DNA of 9,496 nucleotides from Deltaproteobacteria bacterium (lineage in GTDB: Bacteria; Desulfobacterota; GWC2-55-46), in NCBI GenBank assembly GCA_016219075.1, contig JACRCJ010000106.1, positions 1-9,496 on the forward strand, given 5' to 3'. Position numbers and translations under genes: made by a program. Below the pieces are notes generated by a model. It was not told where the DNA came from. It worked only from the letters and a program-made list of their open reading frames with translations, and did not search any database. Below, in pieces: positions 1 through 5,846 of the stretch (within the stretch, counting starts at the first letter, position 1; every line of letters begins with the position of its first letter).

Positions 1-114
1 GAGCTCGCCGACGAGGGCCACCCTGTCGCCCTCTTTAAACTCCTTGGAGAGCTTCTCCCCGAGTTCTTCGGTCTCTTCGGGAGAGGTGGTCCTGAATACC
101 ATTGGTCCCGGCAT
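1..114 (-). CDS. tsaE: TsaE (YjeE), tRNA t6A modification ATPase, N-terminal fragment
   Basis: Only the first 38 codons are inside the window; the gene continues beyond base 1. The translation starts MPGPMVFRTTSPEETEELGE and ends with GDRVALVGEL, the stretch that in TsaE leads directly into the P-loop (GxxGxGKT), which itself falls just outside. TsaE family knowledge: a small P-loop ATPase that works with TsaB and TsaD to make N6-threonylcarbamoyladenosine at position 37 of ANN-decoding tRNAs. The ATG at 114-112 overlaps the nnr stop codon (TGATG), with an AGAGG-like Shine-Dalgarno a few bases upstream inside nnr, so translation is probably coupled. A second in-frame ATG (codon 5) is a possible alternative start. 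The nnr-tsaE order, also found in E. coli, supports the call. Identification rests on a short N-terminus plus context. Confidence 0.85.
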   Translation of the reverse strand, partial: MPGPMVFRTTSPEETEELGEKLSKEFKEGDRVALVGEL

Positions 115-1682
115 CAGGCCTCTTTCGAGCGGGTCAGTACGGAATTCAAGGCCTCCGGTATTGCCCCCAGGAGGTCAGTGGCTATCATGCCTTTGTCTCT
201 CCCCTTTTCCCGGAGGATATCGGCGGCAAGTCCGTGTATATAGACCCCTGAGACCGCCGAGTCAAACGCACTGTACCCTTGAGCCATTAGTCCGCCTATC
301 ATCCCGGCAAGGACATCGCCGGTGCCTGCGGTCGACAAGGCCGGGTTTCCCGTGGGGTTTATGAAGACCCCGCCGGGGGAGGCCACGACCGTGGACGCGC
401 CTTTAAGGACTACCGTTACGCCGGTGGCCTTTACAAGCCTTTCGGCCGAGGCGATTCTATCGGCCTGGATTTCCGTTGGGCTTGATCCAAGTAGTCTGGC
501 GGCCTCTCCCGGGTGAGGGGTTAAAACCACCGGGGCCTTCGATCTTTTAAGTATGGAGGCCCTGCCCTCAAGCGAGCTCAAGGCCCCGCCGTCTATAAGT
601 AACGGTATTTTAATATCTTTTACGACCATCTCAATGAGCCTGCGGACCTCATCAGAAGGCGTGAAGCCCGGGCCTATGACAAGGGCCGCCTTACCCTTGA
701 GCGCCTCTTTTAACTTTGTGAACGAGACCTCTCCGAGAGTCTTTTTGGGCCCCTCCGGAAGGCCTATGGTCATAACCTCCACGGCCTTCTTCTCAAGCGC
801 CGTCCTGAGGCCTTCGGGCACCCCGACGGTAACGAGCCCGGCCCCGGCCCTCATCGCGCCCATCCCCGCCATGTAAGCCGCCCCGGTCATGCCCGGAGAG
901 CCCGCGACCACCAGAAGATGGCCGTAGCTCCCCTTGTGGGAGACGGCCTTCCGTGGTTTCAATACCTTCCTCAGATACTCCGCCGTAATGAGGTTCCACC
1001 TTATCACAGCGTCCTCGACGAGCTCTTTAGGACACCCGATGTCCACGACCTCTATACGGCCGCAATAACCTCTGCCCGGATATAGATAGAGGCCGAGCTT
1101 CGGCGCGTACAGCGTCACCGTGAGGCCGGCCTTGACGGCTGTGCCGAGGACCGCTCCGGTTGTAGCGTCTATCCCCGATGGGATGTCTACTGAGACGACC
1201 TTTTTGCCGAGGGCGTTTATAAAGTCTATGACCCCTGCGTAATAGCCCTCTACAGGGGCCGAAAGCCCGGTGCCGAATATCGCGTCGACTATAACTGCAG
1301 AGTGGGTCAATAATGATGAGCGCTTTTTAAGGTCCGCCACGCTCCGTACCGTAAAGACCTCGCCATTCATCTTCACCCATGCGCGGGCGTTAACAAGTGC
1401 GTCTCCCTTCAACTCATCGGGTCTTGACAGGGCCACGACGGTTGCGTCCACGCCCGAGTTCTTTAGATGCCTCGCGGCCACGAACCCGTCGCCTCCGTTG
1501 TTGCCCTTGCCGGCGATTATGACCACCCGCTTGAGATTGCCCGTGGAGCCGGCCAACTCCCTTTTTACGGCCTCGGCCACGCCTCTTCCGGCGTTCTCCA
1601 TCAGCACAAGGCCCTTTATCCCGTACCTGCGTCCGGCGATTCTATCGACAGAGCGGATAGTACGGGCGTCCATAAGCTTCAT
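114..1682 (-). CDS. nnr: Bifunctional NAD(P)H-hydrate epimerase / ADP-dependent NAD(P)H-hydrate dehydratase
   Basis: The 522-residue protein is a fusion of a YjeF_N epimerase and a ribokinase-like NnrD dehydratase. Together they repair hydrated NADH/NADPH: the N-terminal half interconverts the R and S epimers and the C-terminal half dehydrates the S form using ADP. Epimerase half (about 1-215): GKGNNGGDGF at 58-67, VDAIFGTGLSAPV at 132-144 and SVDIPSGID at 164-172. Dehydratase half (about 235-515): HKGSYGHLLVVAGS from 249, IGPGF at 336-340, LTPHPGE at 387-393, and GTGDVLAG at 453-460 carrying the expected catalytic Asp. One motif departs from the family: the usual DADALN reads DGGALS from residue 364. 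The ATG overlaps the acpS stop by 4 bases (ATGA), with GGAG 8 bases upstream inside acpS; the 3' end overlaps tsaE. Length and architecture match E. coli Nnr. Confidence 0.96.
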   Translation of the reverse strand: MKLMDARTIRSVDRIAGRRYGIKGLVLMENAGRGVAEAVKRELAGSTGNLKRVVIIAGKGNNGGDGFVAARHLKNSGVDATVVALSRPDELKGDALVNARAWVKMNGEVFTVRSVADLKKRSSLLTHSAVIVDAIFGTGLSAPVEGYYAGVIDFINALGKKVVSVDIPSGIDATTGAVLGTAVKAGLTVTLYAPKLGLYLYPGRGYCGRIEVVDIGCPKELVEDAVIRWNLITAEYLRKVLKPRKAVSHKGSYGHLLVVAGSPGMTGAAYMAGMGAMRAGAGLVTVGVPEGLRTALEKKAVEVMTIGLPEGPKKTLGEVSFTKLKEALKGKAALVIGPGFTPSDEVRRLIEMVVKDIKIPLLIDGGALSSLEGRASILKRSKAPVVLTPHPGEAARLLGSSPTEIQADRIASAERLVKATGVTVVLKGASTVVASPGGVFINPTGNPALSTAGTGDVLAGMIGGLMAQGYSAFDSAVSGVYIHGLAADILREKGRDKGMIATDLLGAIPEALNSVLTRSKEA

Positions 1683-2029
1683 TCGGTCTTCTCCACGACA
1701 GTCTCGGCCATGCTTATATCCCCGTCGTGCGTGATGGAGACATTGACCCTGAAACTCTCCGAAAGCCCCGCCGCCACGACCGACGGCCTGCCTTCGGCGT
1801 CCCTCTTTATCTCGATCTTCCTAAAGTCAAACCTTCTGCCCATGGCCTTGATGAAGCTTATCTTGGCTGCGAAACGGGCTGCGAGGCAGACCTCTGGGGC
1901 CTTTTTCTTAAGACAGTAGTCGAGCTCGGCCCTGGTGAAGAGCCTGTCGAGAAATCTTTGGCCGCGCCGCTCCATGGCGGATTTGAACCTGGAGACATCC
2001 ACGGCGTCTATCCCTATCCCGTGTATCAT
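1679..2029 (-). CDS. acpS: Holo-[acyl-carrier-protein] synthase AcpS, with unusual active-site motif
   Basis: The 116-residue protein has the length and fold signature of AcpS, which moves 4'-phosphopantetheine from CoA to the serine of acyl carrier protein, activating it for fatty acid synthesis. The N-terminus has IHGIGIDAVDVSRF with the metal-binding Asp at residue 8. FTRAELDYC (31-39) and the C-terminal VNVSITH (95-101) followed by A-E-T-V-V-E are also family features. The central motif reads ARFAAKISFIKAMG (51-64); in E. coli and B. subtilis AcpS the residue after AAK/AVK is Glu, a Mg2+ ligand, but here it is Ile57. The following GTGxG-type loop is about four residues shorter than in B. 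subtilis. The gene follows pdxJ, as in E. coli, after a 104-base gap, and has GAGAGG about 9 bases before its ATG. The family call is firm; full catalytic competence is not. Confidence 0.92.
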   Translation of the reverse strand: MIHGIGIDAVDVSRFKSAMERRGQRFLDRLFTRAELDYCLKKKAPEVCLAARFAAKISFIKAMGRRFDFRKIEIKRDAEGRPSVVAAGLSESFRVNVSITHDGDISMAETVVEKTE

Positions 2030-2133
2030 CAGATGAGACCTCTCAGCGGCGAATTTCGTGGCACCCGGAGTTGCGGAAAAACCGGCTTACGGCGGGTCAA
2101 ACGCTCAGGAAGGTCAAAGACCGCGCCATTCCC

Positions 2134-2865
2134 TTAAAAACCGTTCTGCCTTCCTTCGACTATAAGCCGCTTCATCTCGCGAACGGCCTCGCTGATGCCG
2201 GTGTAGACGCTCCTTGTTACAATGCTGTAGCCGATGGCGAACTCGTCGATCTCCCTGAAGGCTGCCACCGCCTTGATGTTCCCGTAATCGAGCCCGTGGC
2301 CCGCGTGGGTCTTAAGCCCCAGCCTTTTTGAGAGCAGTGCCGAGTCGTAGACCCTCTTGAGCTCACGCTCTTTATCGGCCCGCGCCGCGTCCGCGTACCT
2401 CCCTGTGTGTATCTCCACGCCGTCGGAGCCTATCCTGTGGCTCGCCTTGACGGCTTCGGGCGCGGGGTCTATGAAGAGGTTGGCCGGGATGCCCGCGTCC
2501 CTCAGATGGGTGACGAACTTTTTAAGGGGCTCGGCGTGGTTCTTCACGTCGAGGCCGCCCTCGGTGGTAAGCTCCTGGCGTTTTTCCGGGACCAGCGTGA
2601 CCATGTCTGGCTTTATCTCGATGGCTATCTGGAGCATCTCTTTAGTGGCGGCCATCTCGAGGTTCAAGCGGGTCTTGACGGTCTTTCGGAGTATTATGAG
2701 GTCCCTGTCCTGGATGTGCCTCCTGTCTTCCCTCAGGTGCACGGTTATGCCGTCGGCGCCGGCCACCTCGGCCATCCCGGCGGCCAGTACCGGGTCCGGC
2801 TCGTTAGATAGCCTTGCCTGTCTGATTGTTGCTACATGATCGACATTCACTGAAAGTCTTGACAT
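2134..2865 (-). CDS. pdxJ: Pyridoxine 5'-phosphate synthase PdxJ
   Basis: PdxJ condenses 1-deoxy-D-xylulose 5-phosphate with 3-amino-2-oxopropyl phosphate to give pyridoxine 5'-phosphate, the last ring-forming step of DXP-dependent vitamin B6 synthesis. The 243-residue TIM-barrel protein starts LSVNVDHVATIRQAR. It has HLREDRRH at 43-50 with the catalytic His43, NLEMA with Glu70, LVPEKR at 91-96, EIHTGRYA at 151-158 and HAGHGLDY at 187-194 with the proton-donor His190. Near the C-terminus the usual phosphate-binding IGH reads IGY (211-213). The ATG is preceded by AAGGA about 10 bases upstream. The gene sits behind a probable glmM terminator and an AT-rich leader, suggesting it opens the pdxJ-acpS-nnr-tsaE unit. 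Length and motifs match the family. Confidence 0.97.
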   Translation of the reverse strand: MSRLSVNVDHVATIRQARLSNEPDPVLAAGMAEVAGADGITVHLREDRRHIQDRDLIILRKTVKTRLNLEMAATKEMLQIAIEIKPDMVTLVPEKRQELTTEGGLDVKNHAEPLKKFVTHLRDAGIPANLFIDPAPEAVKASHRIGSDGVEIHTGRYADAARADKERELKRVYDSALLSKRLGLKTHAGHGLDYGNIKAVAAFREIDEFAIGYSIVTRSVYTGISEAVREMKRLIVEGRQNGF

Positions 2866-2879
2866 CTTTGCGGCTTCCT

Positions 2880-2912
2880 TTTCCGAATGTATTTTATATT
2901 TTTAACGTTCTG
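2880..2912 (-). promoter_or_regulatory. AT-rich leader upstream of pdxJ, possible promoter
   Basis: Between the glmM hairpin and the pdxJ Shine-Dalgarno the minus strand turns sharply AT-rich and contains TTAAAAATATAAAATAC, including a TATAAA -10-like hexamer. I found no convincing -35 box at the right spacing, so this is only a candidate. Its position directly after a terminator-like hairpin fits a separate start for the pdxJ unit. Confidence 0.3.
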
Positions 2913-2936
2913 AAAACCCCGGGGCTTTAACCGGGG
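2913..2936 (-). terminator. Candidate intrinsic terminator after glmM
   Basis: On the minus strand CCCCGG and CCGGGG form a perfect 6-bp GC stem around an 8-base loop (TTAAAGCC), followed immediately by TTTTC. It lies 63 bases after the glmM stop. The T run is short, so termination may be partial. Confidence 0.55.
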
Positions 2937-2968
2937 AGGGTTCATTTTAAAAAGACGATCCCTCAGTG

Positions 2969-2987
2969 CTTTCCCCCCCCCCGAAAG
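2969..2987. repeat. C10/G10 homopolymer inside a small inverted repeat
   Basis: The plus strand has ten consecutive C (2973-2982), giving G10 in the glmM transcript about 20 bases after the stop codon. CTTTC (2969-2973) and GAAAG (2983-2987) flank it and can pair, leaving the C run as the loop. No gene reads through it, so it is not a coding phase-variation switch. The run could be prone to slippage or to sequencing error. Confidence 0.6.
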
Positions 2988-2999
2988 GCGCCTGCCCGT

Positions 3000-4358
3000 T
3001 CAGCCTATCTCTTTACGGAGTATGGAGGCGAGATCCTCGGCCATCGCCGTTATCTCGTCCTTCTTCCGCCCCTCTATCGTTATCCTCGCCAGAGGCTCAG
3101 TGCCGGAGTACCGGATAAAGACCCTCCCCCTCATCTTAAGCTTCTCCTCTATTGATTTGAGCGCCTTGACCACGGTAGGGAGCGTCTTCAGGTCTTTTTT
3201 CTCCTTGACCTTTACATTGAGGAGCACCTGCGGGTAGACCTCAAGCACCTTCGAGAGCTCAGAGAGCTTTTTCCCTTCCCTGACCATCCGGGTCAGTATC
3301 TGGAGGGCCGTTATGACGCCGTCCCCCGTAGTCGTGTGGTCGAGGAAGATCAGGTGTCCGGACTGCTCTCCGCCGAAGTTGTAGCCGTTCTTGAGCATCT
3401 CCTCGACGACATACCTGTCGCCTACGGCGGTCCTTACGACCCTTCCGCCCCCCCTCTCCATGGCCTCTTCGAGCCCGGAGTTGCTCATGATGGTGGAGAC
3501 CAGGGTGTTTTTCCTGAGTCTCCCCTCCTTGATCATGCCGAGGGCGTTTATGGCCATTATGAAGTCCCCGTCGAGGACCGTGCCTTTCTCGTCGACCATT
3601 ATGCAGCGGTCGCCGTCGCCGTCGAGCGCGAACCCGACATCGGCCCCGGCCTCTCTCACGGCTTTACTGACATTCTCCGGGTAGAGCGCCCCGCACTCGT
3701 GGTTTATGTTCACCCCGTTGGGCTTTACGCCGACCGGTATGACCTCGGCGCCGAGTTCGTAGAAGACATCGGGCGCGACCTTGTAGGCGGCCCCGTTGGC
3801 GCAGTCCACCGCGATCTTGAGCCCGTCGAGGGTGAGTTCCCTGGGAAAAGAGTTCTTGGCGAAGACCACGTACCTGCCGATGGCGTCATCGACCCTGTAG
3901 GCCTTGCCGACTTCGCTCGCGGTGGGCCTGTGCGAGGGGTCCTGGTTCTCGAATATGAAGTCCTCTATCTGAAGCTCCACATCGTCCGGAAGCTTGAGAC
4001 CGTCGCGTGAAAAGAACTTTATGCCGTTGTCCTGGTACTCGTTATGCGAGGCGGATATGACGACCCCGGCGTCGGCCCTCATGCTCGATGTGATAAACGC
4101 TATTCCGGGGGTCGGCAGCGGCCCGACGATGAGGGTATCGACTCCCATCGAGCAGATACCGGCCATCATCGCGCTCTCAAGCATGTAGCCCGAAAGCCTC
4201 GTGTCTTTCCCTATCACTATCCTGTGCCTTCTCGCCTCTTTTTTGAAGACATAGGCTACCGCCCTGCCGAGCTGAAGGGCCATCTCCGAGGTCATGGGTT
4301 CTATGTTTGCTATTCCCCTTACCCCATCGGTGCCGAAGAGTCTTTTTTTTGTGCTCAT
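3000..4358 (-). CDS. glmM: Phosphoglucosamine mutase GlmM
   Basis: GlmM converts glucosamine-6-phosphate to glucosamine-1-phosphate, the step feeding GlmU and UDP-GlcNAc for peptidoglycan and lipid A. The 452-residue protein has all four phosphohexomutase domains. FGTDGVRG is at 8-15; the phosphoserine loop ISASHN is at 101-106, with Ser104 as the expected phosphorylated residue; the metal site DGDGDR is at 246-251; the sugar-binding GEQSGH is at 330-335; and the phosphate-binding RYSGTEP is at 416-422. The residue after SASHN is Glu107 where Pro is usual. The ATG lies 6 bases after the cdaR stop, with GAGAGG about 9 bases upstream overlapping the end of cdaR, so the two are co-transcribed. 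In Firmicutes the cdaA-cdaR-glmM order is conserved and GlmM binds and inhibits CdaA; a similar link here is inference. Confidence 0.98.
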   Translation of the reverse strand: MSTKKRLFGTDGVRGIANIEPMTSEMALQLGRAVAYVFKKEARRHRIVIGKDTRLSGYMLESAMMAGICSMGVDTLIVGPLPTPGIAFITSSMRADAGVVISASHNEYQDNGIKFFSRDGLKLPDDVELQIEDFIFENQDPSHRPTASEVGKAYRVDDAIGRYVVFAKNSFPRELTLDGLKIAVDCANGAAYKVAPDVFYELGAEVIPVGVKPNGVNINHECGALYPENVSKAVREAGADVGFALDGDGDRCIMVDEKGTVLDGDFIMAINALGMIKEGRLRKNTLVSTIMSNSGLEEAMERGGGRVVRTAVGDRYVVEEMLKNGYNFGGEQSGHLIFLDHTTTGDGVITALQILTRMVREGKKLSELSKVLEVYPQVLLNVKVKEKKDLKTLPTVVKALKSIEEKLKMRGRVFIRYSGTEPLARITIEGRKKDEITAMAEDLASILRKEIG

Positions 4359-4364
4359 CGTCGA

Positions 4365-5012
4365 TTACCTCTCAAGTTCTATTTTTACCTTCACAGTGAC
4401 GGTCTCGGCGCTTACGGACCTGAACTCGTGCGGCGGTATCTCGAGGGGGACGGTGAAGTTCGCCGTGGCGTCGAGCCCGCTTATGTCTATGGGCCTGGTG
4501 TAGACCCCGCCCATCGTCTTTATGTCTTTTTTCGTCCCGCTCGCGTTCACGGATTTCGGAGAGGCCGTGACCCCGACGACCCTGAACCCTTCGGCAGGTT
4601 TCCCGGCGAGCTTCACCTTTACCGGAAGGCTCAAGCTCACGAGGTTCTCCATCCTCACATCTATCGAGCTCGGCCTGACCCTCAGGACCCCGACGCCTAT
4701 CGGCGTGGATACGTCCTTCGGCTGAAGCCTTGCGGTGTTGAGCCCTTCCCTGGCCTCGCTAAGGTCTATCTCGACTATGATCTGCGAGGGAGAGAGGTTG
4801 TTTATGATGAACCTGGGCCCCGCCACCCTTACCTCGGCGTCCTCCGGCGGGGAGCTTGTCATGACCATCTCCTTCGGGATCCCTTTAAACCCTATCGGCA
4901 CGAGGAAACCGACCTCGGTGTCGCTCTGTCCGGCCACGAAGAACCACAGCGCCGTGGCGAAGGCCAGGGCCAGAAGCTTAAGCCTTATGTTGGTCGACAG
5001 GAACTTTTTCAT
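4365..5012 (-). CDS. cdaR: CdaR / YbbR-domain membrane protein, putative CdaA regulator
   Basis: From the ATG at 5012 this is a 215-residue protein with one N-terminal membrane anchor (about 10-28, LKLLALAFATALWFFVAG) followed by an extracytoplasmic region of about 185 residues. That region looks like two YbbR repeats (about 35-118 and 125-213), each rich in beta strand with V-x-G-P or V-x-A-S-P type turns. YbbR/CdaR proteins modulate the membrane diadenylate cyclase CdaA in Firmicutes. The ATG at 5012 overlaps the cdaA stop as ATGA and has GGAAG 8 bases upstream. An in-frame ATG at 5027 would add five residues but has a less well spaced ribosome site, so I prefer 5012. Its place between cdaA and glmM is the strongest support, because YbbR domains are poorly conserved in sequence. 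Confidence 0.9.
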   Translation of the reverse strand: MKKFLSTNIRLKLLALAFATALWFFVAGQSDTEVGFLVPIGFKGIPKEMVMTSSPPEDAEVRVAGPRFIINNLSPSQIIVEIDLSEAREGLNTARLQPKDVSTPIGVGVLRVRPSSIDVRMENLVSLSLPVKVKLAGKPAEGFRVVGVTASPKSVNASGTKKDIKTMGGVYTRPIDISGLDATANFTVPLEIPPHEFRSVSAETVTVKVKIELER

Positions 5013-5800
5013 AGACCGGTCTTCCATGAAAAAACGGACTTCCTTGAGTATCCTTTATATGTGAAGAGCGCCTTCACGTCTTCAAGGAGCCTCTCCGGGG
5101 TAATGCCGGCATAAAGGCCGTCCTCGACTACAAGGGTTATCTCTCCCGTCTCCTCGGACACCACTATGATCGCGGCGTCCGTCTCCTCGGCAAGCCCAAC
5201 GGCGGCCCTGTGCCGCGTGCCCATGGTCTTTGTAAGCTCCCTCTCCGTAAGCGGCAGTATGCAGCCCGCCCTGGAGACCTTCCCGCCCCTTATGACCACG
5301 GCCCCGTCATGCAGAGGAGAGCCGGTGTTGAAGATGGAAAGCAGAAGCTCCCTTGACACCACCGCGTCTATCTCGACCCCGGCGCCGAGGAACTCGGAAA
5401 GCTCCATGCCCCTCTCCACGGCGATAAGCCCGCCGGTCTTTGCCTTGGCCATCGCCGAGACCGCCTTGGTGATCTCCTCCATGGCCTCTATGGAGCCGGC
5501 GACATACTTTGAGCTGAAGGGTTTTCCCACCTGGACAAGCGCCTTTCTTATGTCCTGCTGGAAAACGACGATTATGAATATGGCGATGGAGCCTAAAAAG
5601 TTACTGAGTATCCAGTGAAGCGTCAGAAGCTCGGCTCTGCGGGAGACGAAATAGACGATCACGACTACGGCAAGCCCCCAGAGCATCCTCTCGGCCCTGG
5701 TCCCCTTGAACGTCAGCATGAACCAGTAGAGCCCGACGGCGACTATCAGTATGTCGATTATGTTTATGAAGTTCGTGAGGCTTAAGACATTCGAAAGCAT
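5009..5800 (-). CDS. cdaA: Membrane diadenylate cyclase CdaA (c-di-AMP synthase)
   Basis: CdaA makes cyclic di-AMP from two ATP. The 263-residue protein has three predicted N-terminal membrane helices (about 13-31, 38-52 and 62-80), a linker, and a cytoplasmic DAC (DisA_N) domain from about 95 to 250. The two catalytic signatures are present: DGA at 165-167 (within SPLHDGAVVIRGG) and RHR at 196-198 (within GTRHRAA). The start is an ATG with an AAGGT-like site about 6 bases upstream; the stop overlaps cdaR by 4 bases. The gene follows folP by 46 bases without an obvious terminator. Length and motif order match the CdaA/DacA/YbbP family, so the call is firm. No c-di-AMP receptor or riboswitch is visible in the window. 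Confidence 0.97.
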   Translation of the reverse strand: MLSNVLSLTNFINIIDILIVAVGLYWFMLTFKGTRAERMLWGLAVVVIVYFVSRRAELLTLHWILSNFLGSIAIFIIVVFQQDIRKALVQVGKPFSSKYVAGSIEAMEEITKAVSAMAKAKTGGLIAVERGMELSEFLGAGVEIDAVVSRELLLSIFNTGSPLHDGAVVIRGGKVSRAGCILPLTERELTKTMGTRHRAAVGLAEETDAAIIVVSEETGEITLVVEDGLYAGITPERLLEDVKALFTYKGYSRKSVFSWKTGL

Positions 5801-5846
5801 CGTTTACCTTTTTTACGCTTTTTAAAGGCCGCGGGTCAAGAAGAGT

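Noticed and set aside
2030..2133. Small gene or RNA between pdxJ and acpS
   Set aside because: I see no plausible start with ribosome site and no strong hairpin; only the acpS Shine-Dalgarno is evident.
3336..4010. Plus-strand open frame of 224 codons opposite glmM
   Set aside because: It is the antisense shadow of conserved GlmM sequence, with no recognisable motif.
4044..5114. Plus-strand open frame of 356 codons across glmM, cdaR and cdaA
   Set aside because: It runs antisense across three well-identified genes, with low-complexity Arg/His/Tyr-rich content and no domain.
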